A DNA stretch of 45,869 nucleotides from Rhodothermales bacterium (GTDB taxonomy: Bacteria > Bacteroidota > Rhodothermia > Rhodothermales > BA12). The position numbers and the translations under genes were made by a program. Below the pieces are notes generated by a model. The model saw only the letters and a program-made list of their open reading frames with translations, was not told the DNA's origin and made no database searches. The stretch lies in the NCBI GenBank assembly GCA_014879465.1, contig JACSSA010000086.1, forward strand, positions 1-45,869, in the 5' to 3' direction. Below, piece by piece: positions 15,398 through 24,579 of this stretch; position 1 is the stretch's first letter; the number at the start of each line of letters is the position of its first letter.

Positions 15398-15404
15398 CAA
15401 GATA
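15398..15404 (-). promoter_or_regulatory. Candidate -7 element of hemW
   Basis: On the minus strand this is TATCTTG, 37 bases upstream of the hemW GTG. It faces the nurA promoter (15441-15470), so hemW and nurA are divergently transcribed from a 130-base interval. No clear -33 box is visible. Confidence 0.45.
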
Positions 15405-15440
15405 CGGCCTTGTGCGAACGGTGCCGGGCGTGACGGTGGG

Positions 15441-15470
15441 TTGTCACCGGAAGGCCCGACGTTACCTTAC
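15441..15470 (+). promoter_or_regulatory. Candidate nurA promoter TTG-N19-TACCTT
   Basis: TTG at 15441-15443 is followed after 19 bases by TACCTTAC at 15463-15470, matching the Bacteroidota promoter spacing. The ATG of nurA is 23 bases downstream, giving a very short leader. Confidence 0.5.
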
Positions 15471-15492
15471 GCAGACGCTGTATACACTCCCG

Positions 15493-16665
15493 ATGCTCGA
15501 CCTCGAACGCCTCGCTCAGCAGGTGCCTGCCTTCCGCGTCCATCGCCTCGACCGCTACCACGCGGCCAACGAACGGCTGGAGGCGGCGCGGGCCGTGCTC
15601 GCGAGCCCGACGACGGATTGGCCTGCCGCCGCCCGCCGCGCCGACGCGCTGGCGCAGAAGGTGCTCGCAGCCCGTCCGTTTGACGCGGAGCCGCCCGCCG
15701 CCCGCTACGCTCCCGGCCCGCGCCCGACGCCGGTTACGGTTGTGGCCACCGACGGCTCGCAGGTCTTCCCCGACCGCCACCGCGAGCCGCATTGCTACCT
15801 CCTCAACGTCTCCCGCATTGCGTTTCAATACGGCACGCTCGAAGCGCCGTTCATCGAATCCGTCCCAACGCTCGGCTACGAGCAAGCGTACGTCCAAGAG
15901 GTGTTGGATGCGGTCGAACGCGACCCGTCGGCGGACACCGTGTCGGCGCTGCGCGACCAACTCGAACTCGATGCGCTGCTGGAGACGGCGCGGTTGGCAC
16001 GGGTGCTGGGACGTCCGCTGCTCGCGCTCGCCGACGGTACGCTCGTGCGCTGGATGCTGCGACGTCTGCCCAACCCCGCCCACGCCGACGCCTTTCTGGC
16101 GGCCTACGCGAAGGCGCTCGCCGGTTTTCGGACGAACGACCTGCCGCTGGCGTCCTACATCTCGATGCCGTCGTCGTCGGAAGTTGTGCGCCTGCTCCAA
16201 CTGGCCGCCGACGCGGACGACGAGGCGTTCGAGGGCGTGACCGACCGGGCGCTGTTTGCGCGGCATCTGGCTCCCGGCGAGCGGTCGGCGCTGTTTTTCT
16301 CCGGCTCGCGGGTGCAGGGCGCGTACGCCGCCGAAGACCAAACGGCCTTCTTCTACCTGCACGTTCCGGGGGCGGCGGACGAGTACGGCGAGCCGGTGGT
16401 GGAGGGCGAGGTGGCGCGGGTGGAGCTTCCGCGCTGGGTGGCCGAGCAGCCGGAGCACGTGGCGCTCGTGCACGCGGTGCTGCTCTCGGAGTGCCTCAAA
16501 CACGACGGCTATCCGATGATTCTGGCCGAGGCGCACGAACGGGCGGTGATTCGGGCGCGGGAAAAGGAGGCGTTCTACGAGATGCTCGACCACGACTTCC
16601 GCGCGGCGGGCGTGCCCGTGCCGCTCTCGCGCAAGGCGGCGAGCAAAATGGCTCCACGCGGGTGA
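15493..16665 (+). CDS. nurA: NurA-domain nuclease
   Basis: The 390-residue protein matches the NurA domain of 5'-3' exonucleases. VVATDGSQVFPDRH carries the first metal-binding Asp, RPLLALADGTLVRWML the second conserved acidic motif, and MILAEAHERAVIRAREKEAFYEM the C-terminal conserved segment. An N-terminal helical region of about 90 residues precedes the domain. In archaea NurA works with HerA in end resection; here no herA is next to it, so the partner would lie elsewhere. ATG 15493 follows the promoter by 23 bases. It converges on the outer-membrane gene with a 4-base gap. The bacterial role in double-strand-break repair is an inference from the family. Confidence 0.8.
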   Translation: MLDLERLAQQVPAFRVHRLDRYHAANERLEAARAVLASPTTDWPAAARRADALAQKVLAARPFDAEPPAARYAPGPRPTPVTVVATDGSQVFPDRHREPHCYLLNVSRIAFQYGTLEAPFIESVPTLGYEQAYVQEVLDAVERDPSADTVSALRDQLELDALLETARLARVLGRPLLALADGTLVRWMLRRLPNPAHADAFLAAYAKALAGFRTNDLPLASYISMPSSSEVVRLLQLAADADDEAFEGVTDRALFARHLAPGERSALFFSGSRVQGAYAAEDQTAFFYLHVPGAADEYGEPVVEGEVARVELPRWVAEQPEHVALVHAVLLSECLKHDGYPMILAEAHERAVIRAREKEAFYEMLDHDFRAAGVPVPLSRKAASKMAPRG

Positions 16666-16669
16666 ACGG

Positions 16670-18595
16670 TCAGTCCGAGATCGGCCAGAACACGCCAAAA
16701 CGCAGCCGCTGCGCGTCGAACGGGTAGCCGGGCACGAGCGTCACGCCGTCGAGGAGCGGCGTGCCGGACAGCGCGTTTTCAAGGACGAGCCACAGCGTGG
16801 CCGCACGCACGCGGGCCGTCGCGCCTACGTCCACAACCGCTGCCGCCGAGACGGACGGCCCGCCGCCGCGCAGCGCGTACACGCCGGTGGGCGCGTGCAG
16901 CACCCGCCCGCCAAAGGCCGTCCAGCCGCGTCCGCGCACGAACACGTCGGCGAGCAGGTCGCGGCGGAACAGGTTCAAACGCGCGCCAATCTGCATCTGC
17001 CCGGACAGATCCGGCACGCTCTCGGCGAACGCGCCTGCGTAGTCGCCCGAGGAAAGGAGCGTGTGCAGGGCTGTCGCAGATGTCGTTGCATAGAAACCGG
17101 ACAACGCGTCTTCGCGGAATCCCACCGTTGCCGCAATTCCCACGCGATCTGCGCCAACGTCCACGGCGTAGGCGGTGTCGGCGTAGGATTGGGCGACGAG
17201 TTCCGTCAGGTTTTCGGCGTGGTAGAAGGCCGTCAGGCGTGCGGCAAACGCCCCGGCTTCGACCGTTCCGTGCAGCCGGACGAACCGCAGTTCGGTCGGC
17301 GACGCGCCGTGCGTAAGCGCGGTGACGTCCACGAACGGCCCGAACGTGCGGTCAAAGAGAAACGGGCTGCTGGCGCTGGTGAGGCCTGCCTCGGCCGACA
17401 CCGGGCCAAACGGTCCGACCCGCACGACGCAGCTGGAGTACACCGAGCCGTCGTAGTAGACGCTTCCGGTGACCGAAACCGGGCCTCGCGATGCGGCGAC
17501 GGATGCGCCGGTGGTGACGAGCGAGAGCGCGTCGTCGAAGCCGAGGGTGTCACGGCGGATTTCGGGTAGGTATTCCGTCACGGCAGACGCCGACGCTTCC
17601 ACGTCGATGCCCGCAACGTGGCCTTCCCAGCCCGCCTCGGCCTGGGCGTAGCGGTAGCGGACGGTGAGCGTATCGGTGGCTGACGGGGTGAAGCGCATCC
17701 GATCCGTCCCGACGTACACGCCTGCCGACCATGCGCCGCGTTCGGCTTCTACGGCCAGATCGGTGCGTTCGGTGCCGCGCTCGGCGGCGCTCAGCCGCGC
17801 TGCCGCCCGCAGCGGGTCGAAGATCGTCGTGCCCGTCCCGACCGTGTAGCCGCCGGGGGCGTCGGGGCGATTGCGGGTGTGCAGGAGCGTGACGGTGGTG
17901 GCGGTGCGGGTCGTCGCGAAGGCGGCGCGGGCGAGCAGGGCGCGATGGCCGTGGACGCCGCCGTTGGCGTAGCGGCCCGTCCACGCGCTGGCGGCGTAGC
18001 CAAACACAAGGCCAAGCCGTCCGGGAGTGCCAAAGAGCCGCCGGTCGCGGGTTTGGGCGTGGACGGCCTCCACCCGTTGCAAGCCGCCCTGCGCCGTCTG
18101 GTAGCGGGCCTCGGTGAGCGGTTGCGGCGCGTCGAAGGTGCGCAGCGGTGCATCGAAGGTGGCCGCCGAGAGCGCGTCGCGGTCAAGCGCCGAGAGCCAT
18201 GCCGTCGGGACGAGGTCAAAGCGGGCCAGTCCGGTGTAGCCGTCGGCGAGGGCAAACGGTCCGGCGGAAACGTCGGTTTGCAGCGGCGCAAGTCCCAGCC
18301 ACGACACCGCCACCGGGCCGCCGGGCACGCCGGTTTCAAACCGAAAGGCTGCGCCGTCGAGGTGTTCGGCGGCCGTGAGCGCAGCAGAGCGGGCGAGCGC
18401 GCCGTGCGCGTCGCGGTCGGTGTCCGAGGTAGGCGCGGGTGCGGCTGTGCGGCGCACCGTGGCGGCGGTGTCGGCAACGGCCGCCGGGTTCATACCGGAC
18501 GGCCCGGTTCGCGCCGAATCCACCGGCGTGGTTTGGGCCAAGACGGAAGTGGCAGCCAACAGCCCGAGGCCAGCAACCAGCAACTCGCGGGTCAT
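16670..18595 (-). CDS. TonB-receptor-like outer-membrane beta-barrel protein
   Basis: The 641-residue protein has a signal peptide (MTRELLVAGLGLLAATSVLAQ), a low-complexity Ala/Thr/Pro stretch to about residue 60, and then alternating strands rich in aromatic residues through to the end. The last segment, PGYPFDAQRLRFGVFWPISD, is like the closing strand of Bacteroidota outer-membrane barrels, which often read RFGVxWxF/D. The central part (GRLGLVFGYAASAWTGRYANGGVHGHR) resembles putative TonB-dependent receptors lacking an obvious plug. Its ATG overlaps the kinase stop (ATGA), so it is cotranscribed with a nucleoside kinase, an unexpected pairing. Substrate unknown. Confidence 0.65.
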   Translation of the reverse strand: MTRELLVAGLGLLAATSVLAQTTPVDSARTGPSGMNPAAVADTAATVRRTAAPAPTSDTDRDAHGALARSAALTAAEHLDGAAFRFETGVPGGPVAVSWLGLAPLQTDVSAGPFALADGYTGLARFDLVPTAWLSALDRDALSAATFDAPLRTFDAPQPLTEARYQTAQGGLQRVEAVHAQTRDRRLFGTPGRLGLVFGYAASAWTGRYANGGVHGHRALLARAAFATTRTATTVTLLHTRNRPDAPGGYTVGTGTTIFDPLRAAARLSAAERGTERTDLAVEAERGAWSAGVYVGTDRMRFTPSATDTLTVRYRYAQAEAGWEGHVAGIDVEASASAVTEYLPEIRRDTLGFDDALSLVTTGASVAASRGPVSVTGSVYYDGSVYSSCVVRVGPFGPVSAEAGLTSASSPFLFDRTFGPFVDVTALTHGASPTELRFVRLHGTVEAGAFAARLTAFYHAENLTELVAQSYADTAYAVDVGADRVGIAATVGFREDALSGFYATTSATALHTLLSSGDYAGAFAESVPDLSGQMQIGARLNLFRRDLLADVFVRGRGWTAFGGRVLHAPTGVYALRGGGPSVSAAAVVDVGATARVRAATLWLVLENALSGTPLLDGVTLVPGYPFDAQRLRFGVFWPISD

Positions 18596-19245
18596 GCCGG
18601 GAACAGGCCGAACAGGCGGCTGTCGATGCGGCGCAGCAGGTCGGAGCGGTCGGCGTCTTGGTTGACGAAGTCGAGGTCGTCCACATCCACAATCATCTTG
18701 GGGCCGAGGTCGTAGCGGTTCACCCAGTCCTCGTAATGGCGGTTGAGGCGTTCGAGATATTCGATGCGGATGCCGGCCTCAAAGTCGCGTCCGCGGGCTT
18801 GGATGTGGCGCACGAGCGTCGGTACGGACGCTTTGAGGTAGACGAGCAGGTCGGGCGGGCGCAGGTACGAGGTCATGATGCCGAACAGCTCGCCGTAGTT
18901 CTCGTAGTCGCGTTCGGCCATCAGCTCCATCTCGTACAGGTTGCGGGCGAAGATCTCGGCGTCTTCGTAGATCGAGCGGTCTTGCACGACGCTCTGCTGC
19001 GACTCCTCAATCCGGCGCTGGTGCTTGAAGCGGCTGGAGAGGAAGAAGACTTGGAGATTGAAGCTCCAACGCTTCATGTCCTCGTAGAAATCCGACAGGT
19101 ACGGATTGTCGTCCACCTGCTCGTAGAACGGCTCCCAGCCGAAATAATCGCTGACGATGCGGGTGAGCGAGGACTTGCCTGCGCCGATGTTTCCGGCGAT
19201 GGCGACGTATTTGCGGGACGGCGGGGCGGCGAGATCGAGAGACAC
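18592..19245 (-). CDS. Deoxynucleoside kinase (dNK family)
   Basis: The 217-residue protein phosphorylates deoxynucleosides for DNA precursor salvage. YVAIAGNIGAGKSSLTRIVS is the P-loop (GNIGAGKS, residues 18-25), VVQDRSIYEDAEIFARNLYE has the conserved DRS motif and catalytic region, and DLLVYLKASVPTLVRHIQARGRDFEAGI fits the LID segment. The start is GTG 19245, 28 bases after a TATCTTG box on the same strand. It overlaps the downstream outer-membrane gene by 4 bases. Whether it prefers dA, dG or dC cannot be told from the sequence. Confidence 0.9.
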   Translation of the reverse strand: MSLDLAAPPSRKYVAIAGNIGAGKSSLTRIVSDYFGWEPFYEQVDDNPYLSDFYEDMKRWSFNLQVFFLSSRFKHQRRIEESQQSVVQDRSIYEDAEIFARNLYEMELMAERDYENYGELFGIMTSYLRPPDLLVYLKASVPTLVRHIQARGRDFEAGIRIEYLERLNRHYEDWVNRYDLGPKMIVDVDDLDFVNQDADRSDLLRRIDSRLFGLFPA

Positions 19246-19273
19246 GGAGCGGGGATGTAGCGGTGGGAGCGGG

Positions 19274-19280
19274 CAAGATA
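19274..19280 (-). promoter_or_regulatory. Candidate -7 element of the kinase operon
   Basis: Reads TATCTTG on the minus strand, 28 bases before the GTG start. Immediately upstream on this strand is a stretch of TTCNNNC heptamers (about 19288-19334). Confidence 0.45.
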
Positions 19281-19308
19281 CTCCGGCGACGTTGGAAGTC
19301 CGAAGGCA

Positions 19309-19368
19309 GAAGGGCGAAGTTCGAAAGCCGAACGACGAACAGATCCTTCGCGGCGCTCAAGATGAAGA
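19309..19368 (-). repeat. Heptamer leader motif and dispersed-repeat fragment
   Basis: 19309-19334 repeats, with one mismatch, the 26-base leader motif found before mnmA (5131-5156). Next to it, about 19341-19366, is ATCCTTCGCGGCGCTCAAGA, similar in style to the CTTCGC-CTCA-GATGA intergenic repeats seen in many bacteria. The remaining part of the 165-base gap to the SxtJ-like gene shows nothing else. Confidence 0.4.
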
Positions 19369-19410
19369 TGGAACGGGACGTTCGCCGATGGTTGCAGCCA
19401 GCGACCTTCC

Positions 19411-19845
19411 TCAAAACGTTCGTTCCATCCTGCGGCGCGGGTCGTCGTCTGGGGCGTCGGTGCGGACGATCCAGAGCGAGCCATCGGGACGGCGGCGGCG
19501 CATCGGGTCGTGGCCGAGCATGCGGCGCACCACACCCAGCGGTGTGGCCACGAGCGCGAACACGAGCGTCAGAATCACCCGCGTCATCACAAAGCCCATC
19601 GCGACCGCGAGCAGCATCCACAGGCGGTACACGGGCCGCAGCCCGCTGGGCCATGCCGTCCCCAGGGCGACCAGCGCCGCGCCCACGATTCCCAGCACCT
19701 GCGCAAGCGGCGTGGCGGCCCCGTCGTGCTTCCACCACGCCAACGCAGCCAGCAGCAGAAACACCACGCCTACCGTCCAGCCGAAGCGCCGGAGGGCGGG
19801 ACGGGAAAGGTCGAGGGCGCGCCATTCGGCCAGGATGCCGTGCAT
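19411..19845 (-). CDS. SxtJ-like small membrane protein
   Basis: A 144-residue membrane protein with three to four hydrophobic segments (WTVGVVFLLLAALAWW; VLGIVGAALVALGTAWP; MLLAVAMGFVMTRVILTLVFALVATPLGVV). The C-terminal motif VVRRMLGHDPMRRR resembles the SxtJ family, which is often found near carbamoyltransferases, but no such enzyme is nearby. It starts one base after the stop of the TraB/GumN gene, so the two form an operon. Function unknown. Confidence 0.65.
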   Translation of the reverse strand: MHGILAEWRALDLSRPALRRFGWTVGVVFLLLAALAWWKHDGAATPLAQVLGIVGAALVALGTAWPSGLRPVYRLWMLLAVAMGFVMTRVILTLVFALVATPLGVVRRMLGHDPMRRRRPDGSLWIVRTDAPDDDPRRRMERTF

Positions 19846-19846
19846 C

Positions 19847-20746
19847 TTAGTATTTGGATCGGGGCCGCGTTTTGGGCGACGGGCGGACAGGCGAGGGGGC
19901 GACGGCCTCGGCCACTTGACGGACGGCGTAGCCGCGCTCGCGCAAAAGCGTTGGCACGCCCATCGGTCCGGCCAGGTGCGCCGCGCCCACCACCACGAGC
20001 AGACGTTCCCCGGCGGCCAACTCGTCGATGCGGGGCATCCACGCCACGTTTCGGCGGTCGAGGATGCGTTCGCGCAGGCCTGCCGACCACGCCGACGGTG
20101 CCATCACCAGCGCCTCGAAGGTCGCGAAATCGCCGGCGCGCCACAGCCGAATGAGCGGGGCAAGGGCGTCGGGGCGGGTGCGCTCGCGCAGCGCGTAATC
20201 GAGGTAAGCGACCTCTTCGTCCCACGTCATCCCGCCGAACGTGTCGAGCTGGAATTTGACGGTTTCGAGGCCGTGCACCGGTCGCCTACGCCGCTGGGCA
20301 ATGCGCAGGATCGTGTTGTCGACGCCCCAAAAGGTCTCGCGAGAGCTGCCCCGCGCCGGGGCTTGCTCGTGCACGGTTTCGGCGACGGCCCACGGGCGCA
20401 GACGGTCGAGGTTTTTGTGCTCGCGGGCCGAGAGGACCGCGCTGAGCGCTTGGCGGGTGCTGTCGGGGAGTTGCCGCCACAGCGATTTGCCTTCGGGAAG
20501 CCGAATGCGGGCTTCGAGGGCAAGGTCGTAGCGTTCGGAGCCGTCGAGGTCGACTTCAAAGGCAAAGCTGGTGGCGCGTTCGGCGGCGGCTTCGAGGTAG
20601 GGGCCGAGGGCGCTGCTGTCGCGATCGAGCGCGTGGATCGACCCGACCACCAGCAGCGTGTCGCTGCCGCGCACCGCCTCAAACGCCAGCTGGGCATACG
20701 CCGTTGGGGCGGCAAGAAGCATCAGCAGGGCTGCAAGGCGAGGCAT
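19847..20746 (-). CDS. TraB/GumN family protein
   Basis: The 299-residue protein has a signal peptide (MPRLAALLMLLAAPTAYAQ) and the TraB/GumN (erythromycin-esterase/ChaN-like fold) motifs: LLVVGSIHALD, a Glu-rich FAFEVDLDG, WGVDNTILRIAQ, VHGLETVKFQLD, RNVAWMPRIDELAAGERLLVVVGAAHLAGPMGVPTLLRERGY. The GxxH pair of motifs at the two ends suggests a metal-dependent hydrolase, and some relatives are peptidases, but the substrate is unknown. It is probably periplasmic. Cotranscribed with the SxtJ-like gene, with one base between stop and start. Confidence 0.85.
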   Translation of the reverse strand: MPRLAALLMLLAAPTAYAQLAFEAVRGSDTLLVVGSIHALDRDSSALGPYLEAAAERATSFAFEVDLDGSERYDLALEARIRLPEGKSLWRQLPDSTRQALSAVLSAREHKNLDRLRPWAVAETVHEQAPARGSSRETFWGVDNTILRIAQRRRRPVHGLETVKFQLDTFGGMTWDEEVAYLDYALRERTRPDALAPLIRLWRAGDFATFEALVMAPSAWSAGLRERILDRRNVAWMPRIDELAAGERLLVVVGAAHLAGPMGVPTLLRERGYAVRQVAEAVAPSPVRPSPKTRPRSKY

Positions 20747-20824
20747 AAACGACCGAATAGGGGAGGGTGTAGGTTGTGTGAGGCGGACGGGACGAAGCGA
20801 AGCCCTCGATTGCGTCCAGAGCGC

Positions 20825-21898
20825 TCACGCCACCGCCGATTCAAGCAAACGGATCGTCCCGGACGAGGCGTCCATCTCGGCCTCCACGCCAATCGGCACG
20901 GTGAACTTGTCGGTGATGTGGCCGATCATCGTGCCGTAGAAGACGGGAATCCGGTAGGCGGCAAGGTGATCCATCAAGACGTTGCGCAGCGACAGCGAGA
21001 CGTCGCCGCCGGAGGCGTCGCAGTTGCGGCAGTTGCCGAACACCACGCCCCGGATTCGGTCGAGCACGCCCGCGAGTTTGAGCTGCGTCATCATCCGGTC
21101 GATCCGGTACGGCTCTTCGGAGACTTCTTCCAAGAACAGCAGGTGGCCGGTGGTGTCGGGGAAGTAGCCGGAGCCGACGATGGCGGAGAACACGGACAGG
21201 TTGCCGCCCACAAGTCGCCCACGGGCCACGCCGGGCACGAGCGTCTCAACGGAGGTGCCGTAGGCGGGCTGCATCAGCACCTGCTCGCCCCATTCGACGG
21301 TGCGGCGGAAATGGCTGGTCGAGAAGTCGTTCCATGTGCTCGAGGCCACGGGGCCGTGGAAGGTGACGAGGCCGGTTTTGGCGTAGAGTGCATTGAGCAG
21401 CCCGGTGATGTCGGAGAAACCGCAGACGATCTTGGGGTTCTGGCGGACGATCTCGTAGTCGAGATACGGCAGCAGCCGGGCGCAGCCCCAGCCTCCACGC
21501 AGCGCGAGGATGGCCTTCACGGACGGGTCACGGAACATCGCCATCACGTCGGCGGCGCGGTTGATGTCGGTGCCGCCGAGGTAGCCGTACTGGTCGAGCG
21601 CGTGCTCGCCGCGTTTGGTCTGGAAGCCGAGGCGTCGGATTTCGCGTTCGGTGGCGGCGAGGGCGCTTTCGGCAAAGGTAGCACCGGCGGGCGAGACGAT
21701 GCCGACGGTGTCGCCCTGCCGCAGCCGCGCCGGTTTGACGGGGCCGGCGGTGATGGGCCGTCGTGGCCCGACTGTTACGGACGAGCGGCCGTCGCCAGCA
21801 ACATCGCTGGGGATGGATTGGCCGAGCGCGGAGGCGGCAAAGGGCAGGGCACCGGCACCGGCGGCGGCGGTCGCGAGAAAGCGGCGGCGAGAAGACAA
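20825..21898 (-). CDS. LD-carboxypeptidase (peptidase family S66) with Tat signal
   Basis: The 357-residue protein is an S66 peptidase, the family that removes the terminal D-Ala from the peptidoglycan tetrapeptide or related links. Motifs: GDTVGIVSPAG, ILALRGGWGCARLLPYLD, KIVCGFSDITGLLNALYAKT with the nucleophile Ser at about residue 162, FLEEVSEEPYRIDRM with the catalytic Glu, and GTMIGHITDKFTVPIG with the catalytic His. The N-terminus SSRRRFLATAAAGAG is a twin-arginine signal, so the protein is exported folded. No ATG fits; TTG 21898 is chosen, with TTG 21919 as an alternative. It lies downstream of priA on the same strand. Confidence 0.87.
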   Translation of the reverse strand: MSSRRRFLATAAAGAGALPFAASALGQSIPSDVAGDGRSSVTVGPRRPITAGPVKPARLRQGDTVGIVSPAGATFAESALAATEREIRRLGFQTKRGEHALDQYGYLGGTDINRAADVMAMFRDPSVKAILALRGGWGCARLLPYLDYEIVRQNPKIVCGFSDITGLLNALYAKTGLVTFHGPVASSTWNDFSTSHFRRTVEWGEQVLMQPAYGTSVETLVPGVARGRLVGGNLSVFSAIVGSGYFPDTTGHLLFLEEVSEEPYRIDRMMTQLKLAGVLDRIRGVVFGNCRNCDASGGDVSLSLRNVLMDHLAAYRIPVFYGTMIGHITDKFTVPIGVEAEMDASSGTIRLLESAVA

Positions 21899-21978
21899 CG
21901 GAGATGTGGGGATGAGCAACGGGTCAGGGAAGGTAACGCCGCCGCGCCCCCAATCGGGATGCCTCTCGCCCGGACGAT

Positions 21979-24459
21979 TCACGCCACGCTCACGGCATCG
22001 ACGTCGACGATTGCGCGGGTTTTGTGCGGGGCGGGCACGGCGGCGAGGGTGGCGCGCAGCAGCGGCTGCACGGCCACGCCCGGCGGCACGAGCACGACGG
22101 TGTGGAAGCGCCAGTACGTTTTGACGCGGGCAATGAGGCTGGCGGTTGCATCGAACACCTCCATCGTGCCCTCGGCGCGGCGGCGTAGGTCGTCGGTCCA
22201 CGCCTCGGCGAAGGCCTTGACGGCTGTCTCGTCGGCTCCTCGAAACTCGACGGCTACGACGCGCCCAAACGGCGGATAGCCAAGGTCTTGGCGCTGGACG
22301 AGTTCGGTCTTGGCGAATCCTCGGTAGTCGTGCTTGAGGGCAAACGTCAGGGCGCGGGCATCGGGGCGACGGGTTTGGAGAACGACCTCGCCGGGACGGT
22401 CGTGACGTCCGGCGCGCCCGGCCACTTGGGTTAGCAGTTGGAACGTGCGTTCTTCGGCGCGAAAGTCCGGCAGGAGCAGCCCGCTGTCGGCGTTTACCAC
22501 ACCCACGAGCGTGACGTTGGGAAAGTCGAGGCCTTTGGCGACCATCTGTGTGCCGAGCAGGATATCGGCGTCGCCGCGCCCGAAGCGGTCGAGCAGGCGG
22601 TGGTGAGCATCCTTCACCGCCGTCGTGTCCATGTCCATCCGCACGACGCGAGCGTCGGGAAAGCGAAGCGCCAACTCTTCTTCTACTCGCTGCGTGCCCA
22701 CGCCCAGATCGGTGAACGTCGCTTCGCCGCACGACGGGCAGCGTGTGGGCCGCCGTTCGGTGCGTCCGCAGTAGTGGCACCGCATCCGCCCGCTGTGCTT
22801 GTGGTAGGTGAGCGTCACGGCGCAGTCGCCGCAGCGCGGTGCAAACCCGCAGCTCTCGCATTCGATGACGGGCGCGTAGCCGCGCCGGTTTTGCAGCAGC
22901 ACGACCTGTTCGCCCTTCGAGAGACGGTCGCCAATGGCGTCCACCAGCGGCTTCGAGAGCGTCCCGTCGAGGCGATGCCGCTTCTGTTCGTCGGCGAGAT
23001 CGACGAGGCGCACGGGCGGAAGCTGCGCCACGGAGCCGCCTTCGAGCGGCACACGCTCGGGCATTTCGAGGTACGTCAGTTTGCCGCGCCGAGCGTTCTG
23101 CCACGATTCGAGCGACGGCGTGGCCGACCCCAGCACCGCCACGGCTCCGGCCATCCGCGCCCGCACCAGCGCCACATCGCGGGCGTGGTAGCGCGGTGCC
23201 GGGTCGAACTGCTTGTAGGACGCCTCGTGCTCTTCGTCCACCACGATCAAACCCACGTTCTCCAGCGGAGCGAAGAGCGCCGACCGTGGCCCGATCACCA
23301 CCGGATAGCGCCCGGCCCGGAGGTCGCGCCACGCGTCGTAGCGCTCGCCGAGGCTCATCCGCGAGTGCAGCACGGCGATCTGATCGCCGAAATGCGCCCG
23401 GAAGCGCCGCACCGTTTGCGGTGTCAGTCCGATTTCGGGTACGAGGACGATGCCGGTGCGCCCTTGCGCGAGCGTGTGCTTGAGCGCCTCGATGTAGACC
23501 TCCGTCTTGCCGCTGCCCGTGACGCCGTGCAGCAGGTAGCCGGCGTACGCGTGGGTGTCCAATCCGGTCACGATCTCGGCGAGCGCGCCGCGCTGTCCGT
23601 CGGTGAAGACGCGCTCCGGCGGCGGTCCCTGCGGCATCGCGCCGAAGTCGGCGTGGCGGCGCACTTCGCGCTCGAACCGCTCGATCACGCCCATCTGAAG
23701 CAGCGCTCTGAGGCTTTGCGAAGATGCGCCAGCGCGTTCCAGCACAAGAGCTTGCGCCGGTTCGTTCACGTCTTCCACGAGGTAGTCGGCGAGGACGTGA
23801 AGGATGGCTTGCTGCTTCGCGCCGCGCATCTGCTCGGCCACGTCGGCGAGGGCGTGGGGCGAGGCAAACGGCGGGGCGGCCCGCAGCGCGGCTTCGGTTT
23901 TGGCGGCCACGCGGGCCTCGCGCAGCCCGGTTTCGATCTCGGCCACGCCGAGCCGTTCGAGCCGCCGGGCGAGCGCGAGGGTGAAGCCGGGAATCTTTTG
24001 CCGCAGCGCTCCGAGCGTGAGCGCGCCCTCGCGGGAGCCGTCGAGCAGGCGCAGCGCCCGCGTCAGCCGCAGATCGTCGAGGCGCTCCGGCGGCGGCGCG
24101 TCGGTGCGGACGATCCGGTGCTCGGTCGACACGTCCAGTCCGGCAGGCAGCGCCGTGCGCAGGGCCTCGCCCCAGCCGCAGACGTAGTAGTCGGCAATCC
24201 AGCGGGTGAGCGCCAGCAGGTCGGGCGTGGCGGCGGCCTCGTCGTCAAGCACGTCGAGCACGGCGCGGAGCGGGCGTCCGTCGTCGGTTTCGCCGCTGGT
24301 GTCGTGGGGATCGACGGAAACGGCAACGCCGGTCAGCACGCCACGCGCAAACGGCACGACGAGGCGGCTGCCTGCATGCACATCGGGGCGAAGCAGCTCG
24401 GGCACGGCGTAGGTATACGTCGTCTCAAGCGGAAGCGGCAGGGCGATCTCAACGGTCAT
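21979..24459 (-). CDS. priA: Primosomal protein N' (replication restart helicase PriA)
   Basis: PriA reloads the replisome at stalled forks as a 3'-5' helicase. The 826-residue protein has the DNA-binding N-terminus (VEIALPLPLETTYTYAVP), Walker A GVTGSGKTE (about 312-320), the DEEH box (IVVDEEHEASYKQ), AVLGSATPSLES, the paired zinc knuckles CESCGFAPRCGDC and CHYCGRTERRPTRCPSC, and C-terminal helicase motifs (ILLGTQMVAKGLDFPNVTLV; QVAGRAGR). ATG 24459 is preferred to a TTG three codons upstream. It stands upstream of the LD-carboxypeptidase with an 80-base gap. All catalytic parts are intact. Confidence 0.96.
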   Translation of the reverse strand: MTVEIALPLPLETTYTYAVPELLRPDVHAGSRLVVPFARGVLTGVAVSVDPHDTSGETDDGRPLRAVLDVLDDEAAATPDLLALTRWIADYYVCGWGEALRTALPAGLDVSTEHRIVRTDAPPPERLDDLRLTRALRLLDGSREGALTLGALRQKIPGFTLALARRLERLGVAEIETGLREARVAAKTEAALRAAPPFASPHALADVAEQMRGAKQQAILHVLADYLVEDVNEPAQALVLERAGASSQSLRALLQMGVIERFEREVRRHADFGAMPQGPPPERVFTDGQRGALAEIVTGLDTHAYAGYLLHGVTGSGKTEVYIEALKHTLAQGRTGIVLVPEIGLTPQTVRRFRAHFGDQIAVLHSRMSLGERYDAWRDLRAGRYPVVIGPRSALFAPLENVGLIVVDEEHEASYKQFDPAPRYHARDVALVRARMAGAVAVLGSATPSLESWQNARRGKLTYLEMPERVPLEGGSVAQLPPVRLVDLADEQKRHRLDGTLSKPLVDAIGDRLSKGEQVVLLQNRRGYAPVIECESCGFAPRCGDCAVTLTYHKHSGRMRCHYCGRTERRPTRCPSCGEATFTDLGVGTQRVEEELALRFPDARVVRMDMDTTAVKDAHHRLLDRFGRGDADILLGTQMVAKGLDFPNVTLVGVVNADSGLLLPDFRAEERTFQLLTQVAGRAGRHDRPGEVVLQTRRPDARALTFALKHDYRGFAKTELVQRQDLGYPPFGRVVAVEFRGADETAVKAFAEAWTDDLRRRAEGTMEVFDATASLIARVKTYWRFHTVVLVPPGVAVQPLLRATLAAVPAPHKTRAIVDVDAVSVA

Positions 24460-24579
24460 CGGATGCAAGATCGGCTACGGCGCGAAATCGTTTCCGCTGC
24501 ACCCGGAAGAATCTTTCCGATCTTGGGGCTGGGCGTCGATCCATCAAACGTGTTATCATCCCGAACCAAACCCCAACGG

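Noticed and set aside
20775-20815. Another copy of the dispersed palindrome near the LD-carboxypeptidase stop
   Set aside because: Only a short GACGAAGCGAAGCCCTCG match; too little to separate from chance in GC-rich DNA.
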